From NCBI GenBank assembly GCA_963832245.1, contig CAWHTG010000004.1:1674001-1738000 (forward strand): a DNA stretch of 64,000 nucleotides. Direction: 5' to 3'. A model generated the notes under the pieces. The model was given only the letters and a program-made list of their open reading frames with translations. It did not search any database and was not told where the DNA came from. Positions 43,187 through 52,051 of this stretch are shown in pieces. Positions within the stretch are counted from its first letter, which is position 1, and each line of letters begins with the position of its first letter. The translations under genes and the position numbers were made by a program. The DNA comes from JABDBE01 sp963832245. Lineage in GTDB: Bacteria; Acidobacteriota; Terriglobia; Terriglobales; Acidobacteriaceae.

Positions 43187-44932
43187 ATGAACATAAAAAG
43201 CCACTTAGATCGAATAGCTGTTTCCTTAATTCTGCTTGTTTTGACCATCACCCTTCCAAGCCTTGCTCAGGAGGGCAAACTCAAAATCCAAGTAACTCCG
43301 AAGCAGGCATACGCTTGGGTCGATGGCCTCGCTTACGGCGAAGCCACCCTCCATGCTTTGTACCTCAGTCCAGGCGACCACAAGATTGAGCTGTACAACT
43401 ACGGATATGCACCGTCAAGCAGCACTGTTTCCATTACGGCTGGGCAAACCACAAAACTTCAAGTCACCATGACGCCCATTGACAAGCCAGTCTCCGGGCC
43501 AGTCGGCGCCATGACCATTGAGGGAGCGAACCGCGATGCCGTGTTGCTCAACGGAAAGACACCCGACTTCTTCGTCGGTCACGGTGATGAGTTCGATCAC
43601 GAATGGTGGTGGAAGCAGGAACTGGTCGTCCCCCCCGGCACCTACCAGGTGACGATCCTCGGCTTGAAGGGCGCAGAAGTCTGGTCCGGCTCCGTCGACG
43701 TTCCTGTCAACCAGCGCGTGGTTATTGATATTCCGAAAGGAGTTCGCAAAACAGTCCCCTGGCCTCGTGGAGAAAAGCTCAGCAATCTCGCCCGTTTCAA
43801 GGCAGGAACGGCAACCGCGACCGTGGCAGTCGCCAAACCTACGGCGGAGTTGTCGGCCACCGCAGCGCAGGTCAACTGCGGAGACTCGTCGCAGCTCAAA
43901 TGGTCTTCCGCAGATGCGCCGAAGGTGGAAATTACTCCCGTCGGCCCGGTCGCGGCCTCCGGCGAGCAAGCCGTACGGCCCACGCAGAGCACTACGTATC
44001 AACTCAGTGCGCTAGGCCCGGGTGGTACGGTCACTTCGAGCACGACCGTCAACGTGAACACCGCCGTCCAGGCGGATCTAGGGCTTTCGCCGGCCGAGGT
44101 CCATTACAAGCGCGTGGGTGACAAGGTCGTCGAGAACAGCAGCGCGGCACTGAATTGGACTGCATCGAACGCTTCGAAGGTGTCGATTGATCCTCTGGGT
44201 GCCGTCGATCCGAGTGGAAACCGTACCTTAAAGGTGGCGCCGAGCAAGAGTGATCCGGGTTCGATCGATGAAACCGTCACCTACACCCTTAACGCTTCCA
44301 ATAACTGTGGCGGGGCAGAAACTCGGACCGCTACGCTGCACATTGTAGGTTCGATCGAGCCATCGCCCACGCTTGCGATGCGCAGTATTTACTTCCCAAC
44401 CGATCAGCCAGGAACACTCAAATCTGAAGCGGCCCTGCTGCCGAGCGAAAAGGCTGCTCTCGCCGCCATTGCAGAGTCGTTCAAGAAATATCTTGCCGAC
44501 ACCCCAGATGCCCGCTTGGTGCTCTCTGGCCACGCCGACCGGCGCGGACCGGAAGCCTACAATAAGCCTCTTTCCGAGCGGCGAGCCAAACTGGCCAAAC
44601 AGTTCCTGGTCGAACAAGGAGTTCCCGAAGCCCGCATTGAGACCCAGGCATTCGGGAAAGAAAAGAATCTGACTGCCGATCAAGTCAAACAATTCTTGGA
44701 CCAGGATTCCAACCTGAGTGCTGAAGACCGGCAAAAGGCTCTCCAGAAGTTAACCACCATCGTCTTATCCTACAACCGTCGCGTGGACCTGACCCTAAAC
44801 CCCGCAGGCCAGGAGTCCACTCGCTTCTATCCATTCAAGACCGACGATTTCGCAAGGCTGGTCGATCGAAATGGTCCGAACCAAGCAAGCCGTGTAGAAC
44901 TCGCTGCGGAAAGAAAGAAGATCGAGAACTAG
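43187..44932 (+). CDS. OmpA-family envelope protein with PEGA-like and Ig-like domains
   Basis: A 581-residue exported protein: signal peptide (about 1-28), a PEGA-like domain (about 30-100, QVTPKQAYAWVDGLAYGEAT), an acidic beta domain, two Ig-like segments (LSATAAQVNCGDSSQLKWSS and SAALNWTASNASKVSIDPLG), and a C-terminal OmpA peptidoglycan-binding domain (about 410-545: LVLSGHADRRGPEAYNKPLS, RAKLAKQFLVEQGVPEARIE). The TDxxR-type and NxxLSxxRA signatures are visible. It probably links outer membrane and cell wall. ATG with GAAGAGGAG upstream. Confidence 0.87.
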   Translation: MNIKSHLDRIAVSLILLVLTITLPSLAQEGKLKIQVTPKQAYAWVDGLAYGEATLHALYLSPGDHKIELYNYGYAPSSSTVSITAGQTTKLQVTMTPIDKPVSGPVGAMTIEGANRDAVLLNGKTPDFFVGHGDEFDHEWWWKQELVVPPGTYQVTILGLKGAEVWSGSVDVPVNQRVVIDIPKGVRKTVPWPRGEKLSNLARFKAGTATATVAVAKPTAELSATAAQVNCGDSSQLKWSSADAPKVEITPVGPVAASGEQAVRPTQSTTYQLSALGPGGTVTSSTTVNVNTAVQADLGLSPAEVHYKRVGDKVVENSSAALNWTASNASKVSIDPLGAVDPSGNRTLKVAPSKSDPGSIDETVTYTLNASNNCGGAETRTATLHIVGSIEPSPTLAMRSIYFPTDQPGTLKSEAALLPSEKAALAAIAESFKKYLADTPDARLVLSGHADRRGPEAYNKPLSERRAKLAKQFLVEQGVPEARIETQAFGKEKNLTADQVKQFLDQDSNLSAEDRQKALQKLTTIVLSYNRRVDLTLNPAGQESTRFYPFKTDDFARLVDRNGPNQASRVELAAERKKIEN

Positions 44933-44952
44933 AGACCCTGCAGAAAAAGAGC

Positions 44953-44997
44953 TCTAGGAGTTTTTCTAGCTGACAAAGGGCTCATCGCAACGGAAAC
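44953..44997 (+). promoter_or_regulatory. Shared upstream element, copy 2
   Basis: Second copy of the 43095-43140 element, located after the OmpA gene and before the DUF3313-like gene. It lies 18 bp before a small ATG with a strong ribosome-binding site. Confidence 0.65.
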
Positions 44998-45015
44998 CTG
45001 AACCCGGAGGCACTT

Positions 45016-45090
45016 ATGGAGAATCGCGCATCGGCACACAGTCGCGTAATGGGGAGAACGTTGCCCTTCGAGTTTCGGATTGCTACCTAA
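45016..45090 (+). CDS. Short leader reading frame before the DUF3313-like gene
   Basis: ATG with GGAGG directly upstream, 24 codons (MENRASAHSRVMGRTLPFEF), stop at 45088. The next gene's frame continues without a stop from just after this point. It is either a leader peptide or the real 5' end of that gene cut by a one-base shift. Confidence 0.4.
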   Translation: MENRASAHSRVMGRTLPFEFRIAT

Positions 45091-45113
45091 CTCGAGGAAT
45101 ATCACTTTCGCAG

Positions 45114-45809
45114 TTGTTGTGTAGGAGTCTGATTGTCGGTTCGTTGCTGCTCATCGGTTTCACCACCCAGGCGCAGGACTCGTCGAAGCCCCAGGAATCT
45201 GAATCAAGGGAAGTTTCCGGCTTCTTGGGCGACTATTCCGGGCTCAACCCTGATCCCAAGAACGGCGACTTGCTCATATACGAGAAGAGTAAGGACACCT
45301 TGAAGAATTACCGGAAGTTCATCATTGACCCGGTGACGGTTTACCTGCTTCCTGGGACGGAAGACCGAGGTATCGACCCTGACGATTTGGATCGCTTGGC
45401 TCGGTATTTCACGGATGCTATCACGGACCAATTGACAGAGGCAGGCTATGAAGTCGTGACTGACCCTGGACCGGGCGTTGCGGAGGTAAGCCTAGCCATT
45501 ACCAATGTGGAGCCCACGGGCGGCAAGAAGAATGCGGCTTTGAAGGCGGGCGCTACCGCGGCTTCTGTTGCAACGGTCCCGGGCGTCGGCTTGCTGATAC
45601 CCAGGCTCAGCGTTGGCAAGGTTGGAATTGAAGGGGAGATGATTGACTCCGTCTCCGGGGAGCGACTCGTAGCCTTTGTGACCGGCAAGGGCGGTCGCAG
45701 ATGGTTCAGCGGACTTAACGCCTATAAGAAGTGGGGGGACATTGAGGCTGCATTTCGCACCTGGGCGAAAAACTTTCGCAAGCGTCTAGACGAATTGCAT
45801 GAGTCTTAG
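45114..45809 (+). CDS. DUF3313-like exported protein
   Basis: 231 residues if it starts at TTG 45114, which begins a signal peptide (MLCRSLIVGSLLLIGFTTQA) but has no clear ribosome-binding site. The mature protein matches the DUF3313 pattern (SGFLGDYSGLNPDPKNGDLL, then FIIDPVTVYLLPG, DPDDLDRLARYFTDAITDQL, RWFSGLNAYKKWGDIEAAFR). DUF3313 proteins are small periplasmic or lipoproteins of unknown role. Its upstream element suggests joint control with the OmpA protein. Confidence 0.75.
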   Translation: MLCRSLIVGSLLLIGFTTQAQDSSKPQESESREVSGFLGDYSGLNPDPKNGDLLIYEKSKDTLKNYRKFIIDPVTVYLLPGTEDRGIDPDDLDRLARYFTDAITDQLTEAGYEVVTDPGPGVAEVSLAITNVEPTGGKKNAALKAGATAASVATVPGVGLLIPRLSVGKVGIEGEMIDSVSGERLVAFVTGKGGRRWFSGLNAYKKWGDIEAAFRTWAKNFRKRLDELHES

Positions 45810-46169
45810 CTGGTCTTCGGTGATAGTGGCCGTTCTTGATGTCAAAAAGTCAAAAAGGATCTCGGCTTATAGCTAGTGCTTGATGGAATGGGGTTCTTGC
45901 TCAGGCAACACTCAGGCTTCCTGCGCGAACGGCTCATACTCCTCCTTCGGTAAGGTAGATTTCGGGAACACTCTTAACCACGCGGTGAGCGGCATTGGCG
46001 TCGCCGCTCGCACCGGCCAGAATGCAGGGTACGCAGTTGGCGGTCCGAGTTCCGGCCAAACTCTCGCTGAAGCTCAGCTTCTAAACGCAAACAGAGCTGG
46101 GAGCCGACGGTCTCAAGCTTTCGATGTTCCGATCCATAATGTCGTTGGCATTTTCAGGAGTTCAAAAAC
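45810..46169. other. Intergenic region with an unconvincing frame
   Basis: One plus-strand frame (45883-46179) reads as low-complexity Gly/Ala/Ser sequence without family or ribosome-binding site. I do not call it a gene. Confidence 0.4.
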
Positions 46170-47243
46170 ATGCATGTAGGATTTGCCACGAAAATTCATC
46201 CCATTTGTATTTGCTGCGTTCTTCTGGCCACCGTTCCGATGTTCGCGCGAGTAAGCACCGACGTGATTGTCATGAAAAATGGAGACCGCGTGACCGGCCA
46301 GGTTAAGTCTCTCGAAGGAGGAGTTCTCTCCGTCAGCCTCGACTATGTCTCGGGCACAATTTCGATGGACTGGTCCAAGGTGGCTCGCTTAGAAAGCAGT
46401 CAGCGGTTCGTGGTGCTCACGCAGGACGGATCCTTGTATCAAGGTACACTTGTCACCGCAGAGACGCCCGCTGGCCAGCGGGTGAAGATTCAGGTCAGGC
46501 AGACTACGGGAAAAAAGGTGGAGATTGAGAGGTCCCGGATCGTTAGATTGAACCAAACGTCGGAAAAATTCTTTCAGCGATTCAACGGCGCCATTAATTC
46601 CGGGATTATTTACTCCAAGGGTAATCACGCAACCCAGTACAACATTGGTAGCGACGTCCAATACGTTCGAGAGCGTTGGAGTTCTGAAGCCAGCTTCAGT
46701 TCCAACTTGTCGTCGAATAGCGGTTCCACGACCTCGACTCGAAACCAGTTGGGACTCCGCAGCTATCACCTTTTGCCATGGGAGAACTACTTCTATGCGG
46801 GGGTAGGGAATTTCATTCAAAGCTCGGTGCAAGGAATCACGCTTCAAACCACGCTAGGGGGCGGTATTGGACGTTTTTTCATGAACACCAACCATACGAG
46901 CGTCGCCGTGCTCTTCGGCCTAGGCTGGCAAGGCACCGACTACAGGCCATCGGCGACCACGCAAGGCAGACAGAATGTCGCGGCCGCTCTGATCGAGGCG
47001 CAAATAAAACTCTTCAAGTTCAAGAAAACCAACCTGGGCGTGACAGCGAATCTTCTACCCGACCTCTCTGATCCCGGCCATTTCCGTTTCGATACGAATG
47101 CATCCTATTACGTCAAGTTGTTCAGTAACCTGTCATGGAATGCGTCGTTTTACGGTAATTGGGACAACCGGCCGCCACCGGGCTTTGCTGTGGGTGACTA
47201 CGGTACCAGTTCGGGGCTCAGCTGGACCTTTGGCAACAGGTGA
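46170..47243 (+). CDS. DUF481 outer-membrane beta-barrel protein
   Basis: A 357-residue exported protein. ATG with CAGGAG nine bases upstream starts a leader (ICICCVLLATVPMFA). An Sm-like beta region follows (DVIVMKNGDRVTGQVKSLEG, SMDWSKVARL), then a DUF481/YdiY-type barrel (about 145-357) with alternating aromatic strands and the terminal GTSSGLSWTFGNR typical of outer-membrane insertion. Function of DUF481 is unknown, sometimes linked to salt or envelope stress. Confidence 0.85.
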   Translation: MHVGFATKIHPICICCVLLATVPMFARVSTDVIVMKNGDRVTGQVKSLEGGVLSVSLDYVSGTISMDWSKVARLESSQRFVVLTQDGSLYQGTLVTAETPAGQRVKIQVRQTTGKKVEIERSRIVRLNQTSEKFFQRFNGAINSGIIYSKGNHATQYNIGSDVQYVRERWSSEASFSSNLSSNSGSTTSTRNQLGLRSYHLLPWENYFYAGVGNFIQSSVQGITLQTTLGGGIGRFFMNTNHTSVAVLFGLGWQGTDYRPSATTQGRQNVAAALIEAQIKLFKFKKTNLGVTANLLPDLSDPGHFRFDTNASYYVKLFSNLSWNASFYGNWDNRPPPGFAVGDYGTSSGLSWTFGNR

Positions 47244-47295
47244 CTTCCAACGCCGTTTACTACGCCGTTCTCTCTTTTCATGTATAAAGATGGCG

Positions 47296-47781
47296 CTACG
47301 GAATCAGAGGAATCCCGGACGCCAGTTGGAGTTTGACCATCAACGCAAGGCGATTATCCACTTGGTAGAATTTTGCTGCTCTTCTTGCGCCGAGTGCCTT
47401 CTCGAACTTGGGCCAATAATCTTCCCGCAGGTTCAAGGTTCTGTCCTCAATGTTGATCATTCGCTGCACCATGTCCCTAGCGTTAGCATCGTCCATGCTG
47501 TCGTAATTCTTCGCATAGTCTTTGATTAACTGGACGAGATCATCCCCGATCACCTGCTGATCGCGCCCGTAGTCTCGATAGACCGGCCAGAAGGCAGTGG
47601 ATTCTGCGTCCGTGAATTGCATGGTATCAGTAATGATCTGGTTCCTGTCGGCCCGCAAGTCCGAGCGCAGCAATTGAAGGTCAGCATCGCTTAATGGCTT
47701 TGCCGTAACTTGCGCAGTTTGACCCCAAGCTGCGGAAATCAATACACCACACATGACAGAGATAGTCATAAACGTTTTCAT
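47296..47781 (-). CDS. Small periplasmic helical protein (Spy/CpxP-like features)
   Basis: 161 residues with signal peptide MKTFMTISVMCGVLISAAWG. The mature part is helical with LRADRNQIITDTMQFTDAES, FWPVYRDYGRDQQ and a final AKFYQVDNRLALMVKLQLAS. It resembles small envelope proteins often found in acidobacteria, but the name is uncertain. Gene converges with the DUF481 gene, with 52 bp between stops. Confidence 0.7.
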   Translation of the reverse strand: MKTFMTISVMCGVLISAAWGQTAQVTAKPLSDADLQLLRSDLRADRNQIITDTMQFTDAESTAFWPVYRDYGRDQQVIGDDLVQLIKDYAKNYDSMDDANARDMVQRMINIEDRTLNLREDYWPKFEKALGARRAAKFYQVDNRLALMVKLQLASGIPLIP

Positions 47782-47973
47782 ATAACCTTCATCCTCCGGC
47801 TTTCAATCGATGTGGATTTTTTCCTTCGCTTTCGAACAAGAAAAACAACATATTCAATTCCGTTGGCCAGGACGATGTCATCCTAACGACTTGTGTGGAC
47901 CGACCTGGGTCCAAGACGCCGCGAACCGGCATGAGCGCGGTGGATTCCGCTGACAACACCACCCTGGCCGGAG

Positions 47974-48555
47974 TTACTGAACCGAATAGCCCCGTGCATC
48001 CATGCACGCAGAGAAAGCCCTCTTGAACGAATCCACTGCCGCCTGGTGCTGGGCGTTCGCCTGCGTCTGACCTTGTTGTTGAGCCTGAGCTGTTTGCTGG
48101 GCAGCTTGTTGCTTGGCCTGGCTCTCGGCCGTTCTCTGATGCCGTCTGCCTGACATGGCGCCCACGGTTGCGCCAATGGCTGCGCCCTTCCCAGCGTCAC
48201 CTGCGATAGCGCCGATGGCCGCACCTCCGGCCGCACCTTTAGCCGCGCCCCCGACGGTCCTTCCTTTGCCTACATCACTCTGAGCCTGTTTAGCGGCTTG
48301 TTGTTGCGCTGCTTGTTGCTGTTGCGCGTTCGGAGGTGCTGGTGCTGCCGCTTGAGGATCTACGCCGGAGTTCTGTCTGGCGGAACCGTAGCATTCACTT
48401 TCGTCCTTGAGTTGCTGATCCGATGTCTGTTTGTTTTTGGGATAGGCATACATGCCGATGCTCTTTGCCGGAGTCCATGCTGCTGATGAGGCTGTTTGAG
48501 CATCGGCAGGCAGCACTACAGAGCCGAGCAGCAAAACTAAAGGAAAATATTTCAT
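47974..48555 (-). CDS. Glycine-zipper secreted protein
   Basis: 193 residues from ATG 48555 (GGAGGAGAAG upstream). Signal peptide MKYFPLVLLLGSVVLPADAQ, then a Gln/Ala-rich coil, a glycine zipper (about 115-150: GGAAKGAAGGAAIGAIAGDA, GKGAAIGATVGAMSG), a second Gln/Ala coil, and a C-terminal FSACMDARGYSV motif seen in SlyB/YMGG-type proteins. Such zippers insert in or pack on membranes. Possible function in envelope stability. Confidence 0.8.
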   Translation of the reverse strand: MKYFPLVLLLGSVVLPADAQTASSAAWTPAKSIGMYAYPKNKQTSDQQLKDESECYGSARQNSGVDPQAAAPAPPNAQQQQAAQQQAAKQAQSDVGKGRTVGGAAKGAAGGAAIGAIAGDAGKGAAIGATVGAMSGRRHQRTAESQAKQQAAQQTAQAQQQGQTQANAQHQAAVDSFKRAFSACMDARGYSVQ

Positions 48556-48849
48556 GGTGTTCTTCTCCTCCATGCTCGTCGCAGTCTTGCGAACCCTGCC
48601 GCTTTGTCAAGCAACAAGCAGTTACCAACAGTTCGGACAGTGGCTCTCTGTTTGTATCGATCACACTGACCGGCGGGCACAGCATCGATCACGAGCCGTC
48701 CACGACAGGCAAGGTAAACAGAGAGAGTATCGTGGCGTGCTCGAAGGCAAATGTACAGGCCATCGAAAACCTGTACCACTAGCATTTCTCCTAGCTTGTT
48801 CGTCGTTGAGAGATTGTGGTTGAGCGTTTATCAGCGAAGATAGTGGCAT

Positions 48850-48985
48850 GAAAAAAGAGTTGACGTGGACGGTGGAGGCCGTTCACTTTCCTCGTCCGCC
48901 GTGCTGAATGGGGTGGTTTATGTTGGCGGCGGCTTCAACTTGTACGACTGAACGCCAGCACCGACCGGGAGACTGCCAAGTACCT
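48850..48985 (+). pseudogene. Fragment of a PQQ-type beta-propeller gene
   Basis: Short stretches in shifting frames, KKELTWTVEA, LSSSAVLNGVVYVGGGFNLY and LNASTDRETAKY, form one PQQ-like blade (typical: SSSPAVANGVVYVGS...LYALNASTG). At least two indels and no remainder of the gene. The rest of 48556-49078 has nothing recognised. Confidence 0.5.
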
Positions 48986-49078
48986 GCGAATACATGGAAG
49001 GCGGAGCAATCATGGGCTGGGATCACGGGCTGAGCTTTACTTTTGAAAATCTTCTTCTGTCCTCTTGCGGTCGTATTC

Positions 49079-49897
49079 TCACGCGACGCGCGGCTCCGCT
49101 GAGGCAGTTAATGAGCGGTCGGCGACCGCCTCCGAGAAGTCGTATTCCTTCTCGCAGTCACCGATTACCACCCGGGGAAGTCCCAGGGCGTGTAACTCTC
49201 GGACGATCTCATCGCGGTAACGCACCTTGATGTGTGTGACAACAACCTTTATGCCGGGCGGCATCTTGCCTACTTCCCCGGCGAGCATCTCGGGGGTGAG
49301 ATGAAAGGATATCTCCGCTAGGCGCTTCATCGAATTCGGGAAACTGGCCTCCAAGAACACTGCTCTGAGGCCGGAGGTCTTCTGCGCGACTTCCCACAAC
49401 CGTTCCGTTGGGCCAGTATTGCCAGCAACGATCACTGCAGTCTGGTCGTCGCTGATGACATAACCGAAGGTCGGGACCTGGTGGTTGACGCGAACCGGTG
49501 TAATGCGGAGACCATCGGCTTCAATCGGCAGTTCAGCGTCTAGGGGGGCAGAGCCGCAAGAACGGGTGCGTCTTCTTGGAGAGAGAGACGAAGTCCGGTC
49601 ACATCACATCGTTGAAAATGTACCGCTGCACAGCATCCAGAGTCTCCGAACTACCATAAATCAGAGGGCATTCCCCCACCGGCGTCCACACGTTCTCGAG
49701 GAAATGGGCAGGCTCGCGATATGGTCGAGGTGTGAATGCGTAAGGAATACGTGCCGGATCGTTTCCTGCTGATTCGGGGTGCCGTGCAATCCCAGACAAC
49801 CCGCGTCGACGGCTACGGTCCCGTTGATGAGATAGCTGCTGACATATTGGCGCCGGGCCGTGTCCTGCGTCGCCGTCCCCAACATCTGCACTCTCAT
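49079..49897 (-). pseudogene. Class II-type cyclic-nucleotide phosphodiesterase (MBL fold), broken
   Basis: Starts MRVQMLGTATQDTARRQYVS with the metallo-hydrolase core HVFLTHSHLDHIASLP. A one-base loss (T3 run near 49702) shifts to FLENVWTPVGECPLIYGSSE; the next block ends in FNDVM at a TGA (49599-49601) where Trp is expected; a second shift in a six-base run (49543-49548) leads to LDAELPIEADGLRITPVRVN and VIVAGNTGPTERLWEVAQKT, to the end. About 270 residues when repaired, normal for the family. Its ATG overlaps the cyclase stop by four bases. It would hydrolyse cAMP or cGMP made by that cyclase. Confidence 0.75.
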
Positions 49898-52041
49898 GCG
49901 ACCGCCTCATCTGCCCCCAACCGAGAATTCAAGACCCAGGTTTCGATCTCACCTTTTCCTTTCACCTGGATTACACCCCGGCTCTCGAGCTCGAACTTAC
50001 CCTTCAAGCGCTCGTACACGCTTCGCGTGACTTGAATCTGACCCGGCACGCCTGTCGATTCCATACGACTGGCGATGTTCACCGTGTCGCCCCAGAGATC
50101 GTAGATGAACTTGCTCACGCCGATAACGCCAGCCACTACCGGACCGGAGTTGATCCCGATGCGCAACTGAAGATTCGTTCCTTTCTCCTTGTTGTATCGC
50201 GTAATCGACTCCATCATGCGGAGCGCCATGCGAGCCATTCTGTCAGCGTGATCGGAGTACGGGTGGGGCAAGCCGCAGACCGCCATGTAACAGTCCCCAA
50301 TGGTTTTGATTTTCTCTATGCCTAGTTCATGAGCTTCCCGATCGAACCGGGAGAAAATGCCATTTAGTATGTCCACGATTCGTTTCGGGGGTGTGTGGCT
50401 GGACAGCACCGTGAATCCAACGATATCGCCAAACAATACGGTAACGTCCGCAAAGTTGTCCGCAATCTCATGCTCGCCTCCTTTCAGGCGCGCTCCAATC
50501 TCTGCCGGGAGGATATTGAGCAGCAGGGCTTCGTTCTCGCGGTTCTTTTGCTCGATCACCTCCGTCTTCTCACGAATACTCTTTGTCATGGAATTGAAAG
50601 TGTCGGAGAGGACTCCGAGTTCGTCCTTCCATTTCCACTCGACCTGCGCAGTAAGGTCACCGGATGCCACCTTCGCCGCAGCATTCACCAGAGCATTTAC
50701 CGGACGCAGGATCTGACGCGTCATGAGCCACGCACCTATCGCCGTTACCAGCAAAAGGCCCGCGCCCCACCAGCCGAACATCCGCCCCATGTCGCCTACC
50801 GGTTTGAGCGCATCATCCAGCGCCGTCCGCGACACGACTACCCAGTGGAGATCTTTGACATGCAGGGGCATATATGACACCAGGAGCTTTCCTGGTCCCA
50901 ACGCATCTTTCTCGATGAGAGTTCCTTCCTTGCCTTCAAGGGCCGCGGCCACTGCTGTGGGCGACCTGGTCGGGACCTGAAGAATGGTGGTCTCGTAGAG
51001 ACGGATCCGTTGCAGTTGCTCATCAGGTATGCCGTTGGTGCTCAGCCCGGCAATAAAATCGTCCGGATGCTCCAGATATTGCCGGTCATTCGTGCGCACC
51101 AGACGATCCTGTCCGACAATGGCCGAGTCGCCGGTTTGCCCCAAGCCGTACTTTTCCCATCCACGCTTGCCGGTCATGACATTGTTGATGGCATCTGTCG
51201 AGAGCTGGAGCGCGAATACGCCGACCCGCTCCTGCCCGTCGTAGATGGGGCTTGCGACAAATTGAGTCGGCTCTCCCTTGGAAGCCTCATAGGGTTCAAA
51301 GTCGGAGAAGAAGACAGCGTCCGGATTATTAGTAGCCAGGCATCGCTTCAAGACTTTCGCAAGATTGCTATTCCGATAGGAACCATTCAGGAGGTCAGTG
51401 CCAAAGTCCCGGTCCTTGGACACGTCGTAAAGAACCCTTCCAGTTTCATAGTCGATGAGATAAAGATCGTAATAGCCGAAACTCTTAATGAGATGCCTGA
51501 ATCCGCTGTGGTACTTTTCGTGGACGCTACTATAGTCGCTGCCGTCTCCGGCATTTACCAACTCATCTCGGCGCTCCGGAGGATGCGGGTTTTTCACGAT
51601 ATAAAGATACTGAAGCTGAAACGCCGCCGGTGAAGTCGGCAAGTAATCTTCGACGCGCGGACGGGCTAGGTTGAGTTTCTGCATTCCGGGATAGAAGTTC
51701 TCTTGATAATCTGCGCGCACTGCGGCCTGGGTATCCGCCGGAATGGAAGCTGCGCCCAGCTTGCGATAAGCCGCGCGGAATTCCCTTGCAGCATCGATGA
51801 ACATGCGGTCTGCACTGAGGGTCTCAGCGTGCTGTTGGATAGTTTCGTAGTAGGACTCGATTTGAAACTGTTTCGAGCGGGTGACGCCAGTGAGCTGCCT
51901 CATTGCGTCTTGCTTCAAACTGCCACGGAACTTGACATAGGCGACCGTCCCTGTAAAGAGGAAAGTCCCTATGCCCAGCACCAGAAGAAGAGAGAGCAGT
52001 TTATAGCGAACGCTCCAATTAGCAAACGACTGCATAACCAC
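49894..52041 (-). CDS. Membrane class III adenylate/guanylate cyclase with extracytoplasmic sensor
   Basis: A 715-residue protein: membrane segment 1 (about 13-35), a large periplasmic sensor (about 40-415, probably Cache-like: YYDLYLIDYETGRVLYDVSK, VGVFALQLSTDAINNVM), membrane segment 2 (about 421-441), HAMP (about 442-495) and a class III cyclase domain (about 525-710). Metal-binding Asp539 (FGDIVGFT) and Asp583 (TIGDCYMAV), candidate Lys579, and the DLWGDTVNIASRM block with Asn655 and Arg659 are all present, so it should be active. It follows a glucosidase gene by 10 bp and precedes the phosphodiesterase with a 4-bp overlap. Confidence 0.92.
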   Translation of the reverse strand: MVMQSFANWSVRYKLLSLLLVLGIGTFLFTGTVAYVKFRGSLKQDAMRQLTGVTRSKQFQIESYYETIQQHAETLSADRMFIDAAREFRAAYRKLGAASIPADTQAAVRADYQENFYPGMQKLNLARPRVEDYLPTSPAAFQLQYLYIVKNPHPPERRDELVNAGDGSDYSSVHEKYHSGFRHLIKSFGYYDLYLIDYETGRVLYDVSKDRDFGTDLLNGSYRNSNLAKVLKRCLATNNPDAVFFSDFEPYEASKGEPTQFVASPIYDGQERVGVFALQLSTDAINNVMTGKRGWEKYGLGQTGDSAIVGQDRLVRTNDRQYLEHPDDFIAGLSTNGIPDEQLQRIRLYETTILQVPTRSPTAVAAALEGKEGTLIEKDALGPGKLLVSYMPLHVKDLHWVVVSRTALDDALKPVGDMGRMFGWWGAGLLLVTAIGAWLMTRQILRPVNALVNAAAKVASGDLTAQVEWKWKDELGVLSDTFNSMTKSIREKTEVIEQKNRENEALLLNILPAEIGARLKGGEHEIADNFADVTVLFGDIVGFTVLSSHTPPKRIVDILNGIFSRFDREAHELGIEKIKTIGDCYMAVCGLPHPYSDHADRMARMALRMMESITRYNKEKGTNLQLRIGINSGPVVAGVIGVSKFIYDLWGDTVNIASRMESTGVPGQIQVTRSVYERLKGKFELESRGVIQVKGKGEIETWVLNSRLGADEAVA

Positions 52042-52051
52042 CAGCTTTCTG

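Noticed and set aside
45883..46179. 99-residue Gly/Ala/Ser-rich frame before the DUF481 gene
   Set aside because: No ribosome-binding site, no family, low complexity, and it overlaps the DUF481 start.
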